Source of the DNA: Hyphomicrobiales bacterium
Lineage (GTDB): Bacteria; Pseudomonadota; Alphaproteobacteria; Rhizobiales; Methyloligellaceae
Assembly: GCA_003135455.1 (NCBI GenBank)
Contig: PLBV01000056.1
Span: forward strand, 1 to 39,248
Direction: 5' to 3'
DNA: 39,248 nucleotides
Shown in pieces: positions 32,306 through 39,248 of the stretch (within the stretch, counting starts at the first letter, position 1; every line of letters starts with the position of its first letter). The notes under the pieces are model-generated. The model was not told the origin of the DNA. It ran no database searches and saw nothing but the letters and a program-made list of their open reading frames with translations. The position numbers and the translations under genes were made by a program.

Positions 32306-33784
32306 GTGGTCGAAGGCGTGGACCACGTACGGGTGGCTGGCGCGCTCCTGCAACGGCTCTGGTATGACAGGCCAGTCCGCACCCAGCTTCTCGTCGCCGT
32401 GGGCGCCATCAACCTTCTCGCCGCGGTCGCCGGTGGTGCGGTGTCGATCCTCAACACCCGCACCGCCACTCGGGTTGAGATCGAAGCCTCGCTCGAGGTC
32501 GCCCAGCGCTTCGTCGGCGCCACCATCAAGGACCTCGCCGCGCAAGGGGAGCTCGATCAGCTCGACCAGCAGCTCCCCCTGCAGCTGAAGCATCTCCGCC
32601 ACGTGCGCATCCTGATCATGGACACCATGGGCCAGCTCACCGTGGTGTCGCCCCAGCGGGATGAGAACGCCGCCGCCACGCGTACGGCGCCCGCCTGGTT
32701 TGCCGCCTTGGTGCGTCCGCGGCTCGTCGGCCGCGCCGTGCGCGTCGTCGCCGCCGATGAGGGCAACCCCGTGGTCATCGTGGGTGAGCCGGCCGATGAG
32801 ATCGCGGAGGCCTGGCAGGATTTCTATTCGCTCGCCCTTGTCTGGCTCCTGCTCGACGCTTTGATTCTCGCGTGCTCTTTGTGGTGCTCGGCCGGGTCCT
32901 CGATCCGCTCGCCAATCTCTCCCTCGGCATGCTCAATCTCGAGGACGGCCATTACGCCACGCGCCTCAGGGCGCCCAAGGTCAAGGAGCTCGCCGTCATC
33001 ACCAATCGCTTCAATATGCTGGCCAGTGCCCTCGATACGGCGCGCGACGAGAACAGCCGCCTCTATCAGCAGCTCATCTCGGTGCAAGAGGAGGAGCGTC
33101 GCGAGATCGCCAACGAGCTGCATGACGAAGCCGGCCCCTGCCTGTTCGGCATCACGGCGAATGCCTCCTCGGTGAAGAACCTCGCCGAGCAAGTCGCCGA
33201 CGGACCCCACGCCGAGATCTCGCGGCGCGTGGGGGAGATCCTCTCCATCGCCGAGCGGCTGAAGCTGATGAACCGGGCTCTCATCAAGAAGCTCAGGCCT
33301 GGCTCGCTTGGCCGCGTCGGGCTTGCCGAGCTGCTCGACGAGCTCGTCGCGGGCTTCGAGCGCCGCCACCCGGACACCGAGATTATTCAATCCCTAGAGA
33401 CACTTGCGTCTTCCTATGGCGAGGCGATCGACCTCACCCCTCTATCGCTGCGTGCAAGAGGCGATCACCAACGCCATCCGCCATGGCAAGGCCGGCACCA
33501 TCACCATGGATCTCGTCGAGGATCTCGGGCCCCGCGGCCAAGGCCGCAAGCCGCAGGCGAACACCATTCGCCTGAGCATCAGAGACGACGGCAAGGGCAT
33601 GGCCAAAGACACGCTCAAAGGCTTCGGGTTGTCGACCATGATCGAGCGGGTGCGTTCGCTTGGCGGCAGCTGCGCGATCGACGGTGCGCCGTCCAAGGGC
33701 ACCACCATTCGCATCGAGATTCCCGTCGAACGCGGCACCGCGCCGCGCGCCCAACGCCGCGAGCTGATTGGAGTGCTGTCGTGA
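32306..33784 (+). pseudogene. MoxY-like sensor histidine kinase with two frameshifts
   Basis: The joined product would be about 492 residues from GTG 32306. It has a first membrane segment (LLVAVGAINLLAAVAGGAV), a periplasmic part and a second segment near 32840-32890. A HAMP-like region (GRVLDPLANLSLGM) follows, then the HisKA_3-type box EERREIANELHDEAGPC and an ATPase part with EAITNAIRHG, IRDDGKGM and GLSTMIERVRSLGG. Two frame changes interrupt it: one base missing near 32868-32871 (ctcgcgtgctc) and one extra C near 33436-33440 (acctcacccctc). All motifs are conserved, suggesting either recent loss or sequence errors. The NarL-type pair next to a methanol dehydrogenase recalls MoxYX of Paracoccus. 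Its stop overlaps the regulator start by four bases. Confidence 0.75.
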
Positions 33785-34444
33785 CCCGCGCCCTGGTCAT
33801 CGACGATCATCCCATCGTGCTGCAAGGGTACCGGCAGCTGCTGGAGGACGCCGGCGTCGAGCATATCGCGCAGGCGCAGAGCCTGGCCGATGGCTTCCGT
33901 CTTTACCGCATGGAGCGCCCCGACGTGATCATCGTCGACCTTGCCATGCGCACCGGCGCGCTGGGCGTGCTCTCCTTCATCCGCCGCTTGCGTCTGCATG
34001 ATCAGCGTACGCCCATCCTCGTCTTCACCATGCACAGCGATCCCGTCATCGCGAGCCGCGCGCTGGAGATGGGCGCCAACCGGCTACGTGCTCAAGGACA
34101 CCTCCCCCGAGGAGGTGCTGAACGGCTTCCAGAGAGTGCGCGACGGCAGGCCTTATCTCAGCCACGACCTCGCCTCGGAGGTCGCCTTCATGGAGGCGCG
34201 GGGGACGACCAATCCCTTGAAGCGCATGACGGTACGCGAGCTGCAAACGCTCGCACTCGTGGCCGAGGGCAAGCCTTACGGCGTCATCGCCGAGCATCTG
34301 CATGTCAGCTACAAGACGGTGGCCAACACCTCCACCCAGCTGAAGGCGAAGCTCGGCGTGCGCACGCTGCCCGAGCTCATGCGCATCGCTATCCAGCACC
34401 TGCCGGCGACGCCGGCGCGAGGTCCCAAGGGGGAGTGGTCCTGA
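33781..34444 (+). pseudogene. MoxX-like NarL-family response regulator with one frameshift
   Basis: Joined, the product is about 220 residues from GTG 33781. The receiver has VIDDHPIVLQGYRQLLED, the phospho-acceptor Asp in VIIVDLAM and the Thr in LVFTMHSD; the helix-turn-helix has MTVRELQTLALVAEGKPYGVIA and SYKTVANTSTQLKAKLG. Between them, at gccaaccggctacg (about 34077-34083), one extra base breaks the frame, before GYVLKDTSPEE, which holds the catalytic Lys. It reads as a regulator of the methanol genes downstream by location, with the candidate operators at 32132 and 34738 as targets. Confidence 0.75.
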
Positions 34445-35082
34445 TCCGCCCATGATCGGCCCATGATCGGAAGCCGAGCCCCTGGTCGGATCGAGAGGAA
34501 GGGGAGCAGGTAGCGCCACGCGGCGACAAGGGTGATTCGATCCGCCGACGGATGGCCACGCGTCGGGAAAGAAGGCGTCACCCCTCCCGAACGGTTGCAG
34601 CGCACAATGAAAACCTGCCATCTCGACGCGCGCTAGGTGCCGCCTAAGCTCGTACGCCTAACGCACTGCAGTGAAACGCGATGAGGTTCGACTCATTTTC
34701 CCGTACGGAGAACTTTTCACTTGCAAAGCGAAGACATTTGGCAATTATGAGCGGGCGGCTTGCCAACGGGTTGACCGTTCGTTTCCATCAAGATTCGATA
34801 ACGGCCATGCTCTGCGATAAGCTGTGAATCCTCGTGAGGTGTCACTGCGTGATGTGGTCGTCAGGGAACCCGCTGCCAGAAGCGGGCGCGAGGCGCGTTG
34901 AAAAGCCTTGCCGCTTTTGGGCAGCCCTCCAACATATCCAACGTGACAAATTGCAATCTCGCAAGGGATCGATGCTCGTCTGAGCGTTCGGCTCAGGGGA
35001 GAAGCGCAACAGAAACGCAAACAGACTCGAACAACTCAGCTTCGGTGAACGTGAACTGAGTAGCTAGGGAGAGGAGAAACAA
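34445..35082. other. Long leader region before xoxF
   Basis: This 638-base region includes the candidate operator (34738-34776). A minus-strand open frame (34745-35020) shows no family features. The rest is probably the xoxF promoter and an untranslated leader of up to 280 bases. The ribosome site gggagaggag (35066-35075) lies directly before the xoxF ATG. Confidence 0.5.
34738..34776 (+). promoter_or_regulatory. Candidate operator and -35-like element of xoxF
   Basis: TTGGCAAT (34738-34745) and the inverted half TTGCCAA (34760-34766) flank a longer spacer than at 32132. TTGACC (34771-34776) follows four bases later. The arrangement mirrors the two-component promoter, although the centre spacing differs. 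Confidence 0.5.
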
Positions 35083-36972
35083 ATGAACTACCTGAAAACT
35101 GGCGTTGTCGCCGGGGGGCTCATCGCGTTGATGATGGGTCTCTCGGGGGCAGCTATTGCCGGCTCCGATGAGGAGCAGCTGGCAAGAATGAAGGATCCGG
35201 ATCAGTGGCCTGCCCCTGGCCGTGATTTCGCGATGACCCGTCACAGCAACTTGGCTGACATCAACACGGGTAACGTCAGCAAGCTGCAGATGGTTTGGCT
35301 GCAGGGAACCAACGCGCTCCGTGGCCATGAGGGTCAGCCCCTCGTGATCAAGGACGTCGGTGGCAAGCCCATGCTGTACATGATCAGCGGCTGCCCGGCC
35401 ATGGTCAACTGCAACGTGGTGCAGGCTTTGGATCTGACCGATGCGGACAACCCGAAAGAAATCTGGAACTACGTCAAGAAGACCGACCGTGATGAGTCCG
35501 CTGTTCCGCGCGCTTGTTGCGACACGGTCAACCGTGGCGGTTCCTATGCCGACGGCAAGTTCGTGTTTGGGACCCTCGACGGCTTCGTGATTGCCCTCGA
35601 CGGCCAGACCGGCAAGGAAGTCTGGGTGGTCAAGAGTGCATGGCCCGAGAAGGGTGAGACCATCACCCCGGCTCCGCTGATTGCCGACGACAAGGTCATC
35701 ATCGGCTTCGGCGGCGACGAGTTCGCTGCACGCGGTCGCGTGACGGCATATAACCTGAAAGACGGCAGCATCGCTTGGCAGTGCCACTCGACTGGTTCTG
35801 ACAAGGACGTCTGCCTGACGGCCGATACCAACAAAGCCAACCCGCAATTCGGTCAGGCTGGTTCCGATCTCGGGATCAAGACTTTCCCGGGCGAGGATTG
35901 GAAGATTGGTGGCGGCGCCGCTTGGGGCTGGTACACCTACGACCCCGAGCTGAAGATGGTCTACTACTCGACCGGTAACCCCGGCCTGTGGAGCCCGGCC
36001 TATCGTTGCCCCGACAAGACCAACGAAGAGTGCCAGAACGGCAACTTTGACAACAAGTGGTCGATGACCATCTTCGGCCGCAAGGTTGATAACGGTGAGG
36101 CAGTCTTTGCCTACCAGATGACACCCTTCGATCAGTGGGACTATGACGGTGTGAACGAGAATATCCTCACCGACATGGACGTCGACGGCAAGAAGCACAA
36201 GACGCTTAGCCACTTCGACCGTAACGGCTTTGCCTACGTGCTCGATCGCACTGACGGCACCCTGCTCCGCGCCACGAAATATGTGACCGTGGACTGGGCC
36301 GAGAAGATCGACATGAAGACGGGCCGTCCGGTGAAGGTGCTTGAGCACTCTCCGCTGGAGCGTGGTCGTAACGTCGAAGCTTGCCCGTCGGCCATGGGGG
36401 GCAAGGACCAGCAGCCTGGTTCAGTCGATCCCAAGGAGCCGAGCAAGTTCTACATGCCCACCAACAACTGGTGCATGGAGCTTGAGCCGCAGGAGCGCAC
36501 GCACACGAACCAGGGCACGGTCTACGTGTTCGCGAACGTGTACATGTATCCTGAGAAGCCCGGCACGACTGGCAAGGTCAAGAAGTTTGACGTCTTGACT
36601 GGCAAGTCCGACTGGGAAGTTGCGGATCAGTATCCCAACTGGGGCGGCACGATGAACACTGACGGTGGTCTGGTGTTCTACGGTAGCTTGGGCGGTGATT
36701 TCCGCGCACTCGACCGGAAGAGCGGCAAGATCCTGTGGAGCCGCAGGCTCGGTTCCGGCATTATCGGCAACCCGATCACCTACAAGCTCGGTGGCAAGCA
36801 GTATGTCGGCGTCTATTCGGGCATCGGCGGCTGGATTGGTGTGCCGGTTACCGCTGGTCTGGATCTGACCGACAAGTTCGGCGCCATCGGTGCTACGGCC
36901 ATGACCAAGGCCGCCAACCTGGACAAGATTCCCCAGGGCGGCGAGCTGAACACCTTCCGGGTCTTCGAATAA
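35083..36972 (+). CDS. xoxF: XoxF-type lanthanide-dependent methanol dehydrogenase, large subunit
   Basis: The 629-residue PQQ enzyme oxidises methanol in the periplasm. It has a signal peptide (residues 1-26) and an eight-bladed propeller pattern with W-docking repeats (GKEVWVVKSAW, GKILWSRRLGSG). The vicinal disulfide CC is at 145-146 (RACCDTVNRG). The catalytic Asp is D353 in FDQWDYDG. D355, two residues on, is the extra Asp that coordinates the lanthanide and marks XoxF as opposed to calcium-type MxaF, which has Ala there. Family members often read HDEWDYDG; here it is FDQWDYDG. The upstream gggagaggag is a strong ribosome site. Codon choice (many GGT, CGT, GCT) differs from the neighbours and suggests high expression. 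No mxaI-like small subunit is seen nearby. The clade within XoxF cannot be assigned with confidence by eye. Confidence 0.95.
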   Translation: MNYLKTGVVAGGLIALMMGLSGAAIAGSDEEQLARMKDPDQWPAPGRDFAMTRHSNLADINTGNVSKLQMVWLQGTNALRGHEGQPLVIKDVGGKPMLYMISGCPAMVNCNVVQALDLTDADNPKEIWNYVKKTDRDESAVPRACCDTVNRGGSYADGKFVFGTLDGFVIALDGQTGKEVWVVKSAWPEKGETITPAPLIADDKVIIGFGGDEFAARGRVTAYNLKDGSIAWQCHSTGSDKDVCLTADTNKANPQFGQAGSDLGIKTFPGEDWKIGGGAAWGWYTYDPELKMVYYSTGNPGLWSPAYRCPDKTNEECQNGNFDNKWSMTIFGRKVDNGEAVFAYQMTPFDQWDYDGVNENILTDMDVDGKKHKTLSHFDRNGFAYVLDRTDGTLLRATKYVTVDWAEKIDMKTGRPVKVLEHSPLERGRNVEACPSAMGGKDQQPGSVDPKEPSKFYMPTNNWCMELEPQERTHTNQGTVYVFANVYMYPEKPGTTGKVKKFDVLTGKSDWEVADQYPNWGGTMNTDGGLVFYGSLGGDFRALDRKSGKILWSRRLGSGIIGNPITYKLGGKQYVGVYSGIGGWIGVPVTAGLDLTDKFGAIGATAMTKAANLDKIPQGGELNTFRVFE

Positions 36973-36993
36973 TCTAGACCCGCTAGGCTAATG

Positions 36994-37029
36994 GGACGCC
37001 CGGTGCCCTTGTGGCATCGGGCGTCCTTT
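36994..37029 (+). terminator. Rho-independent terminator after xoxF
   Basis: ggacgcccggtgcc (36994-37007) pairs with ggcatcgggcgtcc (37013-37026), with one weak pair, over a five-base loop and a short T-run. It would limit read-through from xoxF into the next gene, so xoxF can be produced in excess. Confidence 0.8.
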
Positions 37030-37151
37030 CCAATATTATGGGTGTTCCGATAACCCGGGTTGAACGCCGCGAGTTGAACTGCGCGCCCGCGTCCCCGAAC
37101 ACCAACGAAGATGACGAACCCCAAGCCAACGCAAGCGAGACAGTGCCCCCC

Positions 37152-39002
37152 ATGCCCATGCCCCTGTCCTTGCCCATATCGCTGCGCATGTCGCTGCGCC
37201 CCCTTCTGTTAGCGCTTTGCCTTGCTGCTTTCGGAATGGCCTCGGGCCAGGTCCTCGCCGCCAAGGGCGACATGAAGCGAGACCTGAGCAAAGAATTCGA
37301 CGATCTCACCCCGAGCGAGAAGATCGCCACCCGGGCCGCAGCCAAGGCGGTTTACAAGGGCAAGAAGCTCGGCCGGTTTGTGATCTGTGCCGACCCCGGC
37401 AACATGCCGTTCTCAAACGACAAGCTTGAAGGCTTCGAGAACAAACTCGGTAACCTGCTTGCCGAGGCCATGGGCGCGAGAGTCAGCTTCTATTGGCGTC
37501 CGTTTCTCGAGCGCGCCTTGACTCGGGACACTTTCGACGCCGCGATGTGCGACGTGATGATTGACGTCCCCGCTAATTACGGCCGTATGCTCACGACTAA
37601 CCCGATCTATCGCACAACCTACGTGCTTGCGACCCGGAGCGACAAAAACCTCGACATCAAAAGCCTCGATGACCCGAGACTCAAGGAACTGAAGATCGGC
37701 GTGTTCCAGACCTCCGGCATCCGCGAGGTGCTGGCCAAGCACGGCATCGTCAACAATGTGTCGCTGCACGTGGTCACTCACGACGCGGATCTAAAGGTGG
37801 AGCATCAGCCCTGGTATCAGGTGCAGCAGGTGGTGGACGGCGATCTCGACATCGCGGCGGTGTGGGGACCGTTTGCCGGCTGGGTCAAGGCCAAGGGCGA
37901 GCCGATCAACATTCAGCCGGTCAATCTCATGGAAGATCGGGTGCCGCTCGAGTTCGACCTGGCCATCGGCGTGCGCAAGACCGACGCCTTTCTGAAATAC
38001 ATGCTGGACTTCGCCCTCGACGACAAGAAGGCAGAGGTGGAGACGATCCTCAAGGATTACGGCGTGCCGCTCGTGCAGTGCAGCCGCTGCCTCGTGCCTG
38101 GCGACCTGCCGTCCCACGGCAACTACATCGAGCTGACCCAGCAAGACTTCAAGCCGCGGCCGGACTTGGCCTCGCCTGACCAGGTGGTGACGCAGGAGAA
38201 GCTCGAGCGCTGGCTCGCTGAAGGCTCCGACCTGACCCAGGAACTGAGCAACGCCATCATCGCCAACGATCCCACCCGGGTGAAATTCCTGGTCGGCAAG
38301 GGCGCCGACGTCAACCAGCAGGACAGCCAGGGCTATCCGCCGCTGCACAACGCGGCGCGCCAGCGCCAGGCAGAGATGGTCAAGCTGCTGCTCGACCTGA
38401 AGGCCGACGTGAACGGCGTCGACAATGGCGGCATGACGCCGCTGCTCTATGCGGTGATGCGCGATCACGTGCCGACCATCAAGGTTCTGGTCGACCACGG
38501 CGCCAATGTCGAGCAGCTGGGGCCGGAAGGCTTCGGCCCGATGGCCGTCGCTATCGCCGAGGACAAGTACGAGGCGGCGAAGGCGCTTATGGAAGCCGGC
38601 GCCGACGTCAACACCACCGCCGGCGAGGAGAAGATCACGCCTTTGATGGTGGCCGCCGGTCAGACCTCGCCTGCCGAGGGCGCCATGTTCATGCCCGGCT
38701 CCACACGGCCGCTGGATATCGCCCAGGGCCTCGTCGAGCGCCGTGCCGACGTCAATGCGAAGTCGACCAAGGGCGTCACCGCGCTCATGATCGCCGCCAC
38801 CCACAACAATTCGCCCATGATCGGGCTGCTGATGCAATCGGGCGCCGACGTGACGGCAAAGGACGCGCAAGGCAAGACCGCCCTCGAAATAGCCGAGCTC
38901 AACGGCAACCACGAGGCCGCGCAAGCGATCTCGGTGTTGGGCTCGGCCATGTCTGCGAGCGCCCCGGCGCCGCAAAATGGCCAAGGGACCACCAGCCAAT
39001 GA
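37152..39002 (+). CDS. XoxJ-like periplasmic binding protein fused to C-terminal ankyrin repeats
   Basis: The 616-residue product has a signal peptide (core SLRPLLLALCLAAFGMASGQVLAA; ATG 37152 or the later ATG 37188). Residues about 72-310 are a family 3 solute-binding fold: FVICADPGNMPFSND, FDAAMCDVMIDVPANYGRM, TNPIYRTTYVLATR, VDGDLDIAAVWGPFAGW. This is the MxaJ/XoxJ family, needed for methanol dehydrogenase function. A short linker with CSRC (about residue 313) precedes about six ankyrin repeats (residues about 365-605), with repeated GADVN and TPL motifs (KGADVNQQDSQGYPPLHNAA, AGADVNTTAG, SGADVTAKDAQGKTALEIA). Standard XoxJ lacks this tail. The fusion places an ankyrin interaction surface in the periplasm. 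It is the first gene after xoxF, separated by a terminator, and overlaps the next start by four bases. Confidence 0.88.
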   Translation: MPMPLSLPISLRMSLRPLLLALCLAAFGMASGQVLAAKGDMKRDLSKEFDDLTPSEKIATRAAAKAVYKGKKLGRFVICADPGNMPFSNDKLEGFENKLGNLLAEAMGARVSFYWRPFLERALTRDTFDAAMCDVMIDVPANYGRMLTTNPIYRTTYVLATRSDKNLDIKSLDDPRLKELKIGVFQTSGIREVLAKHGIVNNVSLHVVTHDADLKVEHQPWYQVQQVVDGDLDIAAVWGPFAGWVKAKGEPINIQPVNLMEDRVPLEFDLAIGVRKTDAFLKYMLDFALDDKKAEVETILKDYGVPLVQCSRCLVPGDLPSHGNYIELTQQDFKPRPDLASPDQVVTQEKLERWLAEGSDLTQELSNAIIANDPTRVKFLVGKGADVNQQDSQGYPPLHNAARQRQAEMVKLLLDLKADVNGVDNGGMTPLLYAVMRDHVPTIKVLVDHGANVEQLGPEGFGPMAVAIAEDKYEAAKALMEAGADVNTTAGEEKITPLMVAAGQTSPAEGAMFMPGSTRPLDIAQGLVERRADVNAKSTKGVTALMIAATHNNSPMIGLLMQSGADVTAKDAQGKTALEIAELNGNHEAAQAISVLGSAMSASAPAPQNGQGTTSQ

Positions 39003-39248
39003 TCTACGCCACGTCTGATCGGCATCTTGTTTCGATTGCGCGGGCCGCGGCGATCGCCGTGGCCCTTTGTTTTGGTGCGGCCAGCGCTGCCCTGGCAGAG
39101 GACGCCGCGGCGCCGGCCGCTCCGAATGCGGCGCCCACGATGATCCCGGTGCCGGCGGCGGCGCCAACGCCCGCCAAGGGGGAGTTCGATGCGAGCTGCG
39201 CCATGGGGCTGGCTGAAGGCCAGGTGGTGAAGACCGATTGCTCGGTCA
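38999..39248 (+). CDS. Secreted protein of the xox cluster, N-terminal part only
   Basis: ATG 38999 overlaps the stop of the XoxJ-like gene (ATGA), so it is translationally coupled. The visible 83 residues include a signal peptide (residues about 12-33, AIAVALCFGAASAALA), a Pro/Ala-rich linker (VPAAAPTPAKG) and the start of a small domain EFDASCAMGLAEGQVVKTDCS. The two Cys and the pattern Met-Gly-Leu-Ala resemble small metal- or YHS-like domains that I associate loosely with methylotroph clusters, but I cannot name it. No CxxCH haem motif is visible before the window ends, so a XoxG cytochrome is not proven. Confidence 0.6.
   Translation, partial: MIYATSDRHLVSIARAAAIAVALCFGAASAALAEDAAAPAAPNAAPTMIPVPAAAPTPAKGEFDASCAMGLAEGQVVKTDCSV

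Noticed and set aside
34745-35020. Minus-strand 91-codon frame before xoxF
   Set aside because: No ribosome site or recognisable family, and it overlaps the candidate xoxF control region.
35083-36972. Calcium-type MxaF methanol dehydrogenase
   Set aside because: Asp two residues after the catalytic Asp (WDYDG) and absence of an mxaI-like gene indicate XoxF.

Overview
The window looks like chromosome from a GC-rich alphaproteobacterium, most likely a methylotroph of the order Hyphomicrobiales (Rhizobiales). Four things point there: a complete N-methylglutamate (NMG) pathway cluster for methylamine use; a lanthanide-type XoxF methanol dehydrogenase with its XoxJ-like partner; a FixL-FixJ-FixK oxygen cascade arranged as in Bradyrhizobium relatives; and dispersed palindromic repeats containing gaaccggtttt between gagcatgatc and gatcatgctc, of a kind I associate with this order. 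The genus cannot be fixed from the sequence alone.

Layout. 1-4.9 kb holds the end of an ABC-F/Uup ATPase, a frameshifted M48 metallopeptidase, a triple 58-bp palindromic repeat, a decayed O-antigen ligase, a Usp protein and a small metallophosphoesterase. 5-9.8 kb holds a cNMP/CBS/DUF294 protein and an APC permease (both minus strand), a TetR-like gene bracketed by 20-bp inverted repeats, and small proteins. 9.9-20.1 kb is the methylamine block: an XRE-cupin regulator, then mgsA-mgsB-mgsC-gmaS-mgdA-mgdB-mgdC-mgdD, tightly packed with start/stop overlaps. 20.2-31 kb is a hypoxia block: a frameshifted cytochrome c, fixL, fixJ, a receiver-like protein, a SpoIIAA-like protein, fixK, a Usp tandem protein, a cytochrome c, a 2TM-domain protein, a host-attachment-family protein and a large acetyl-CoA-synthetase/GNAT protein. 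Four FixK/FNR-type boxes and one FixJ-type box can be read by eye. 31.3-39.2 kb is the lanthanide/methanol block: a secreted EF-hand protein, a MoxY/MoxX-like two-component pair broken by three frameshifts, xoxF, a XoxJ-ankyrin fusion, and the start of another secreted protein.

How it fits together. Methylamine is ligated to glutamate by GmaS, passed by MgsABC to N-methylglutamate, and oxidised by MgdABCD to release a C1 unit. XoxF feeds methanol carbon into the same C1 pool from the periplasm. FixLJ senses oxygen and would activate fixK through the box at 24411-24430. FixK would then act on boxes at 20144, 23456, 26785 (serving two divergent units) and 31059. The XoxF regulators and xoxF share a TTGGCAA/TTGCCAA operator placed just before a TTGACC -35-like element, which suggests joint control.

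Two cautions. Several genes carry single-base frameshifts at short homopolymers (near 1750, 2850, 8805, 20300, 32870, 33438 and 34080). These could be true decay or assembly errors. The strongest candidates for something little described are the periplasmic XoxJ-ankyrin fusion, the shared xoxF/two-component operator, and the repeats that supply stop codons to flanking genes.
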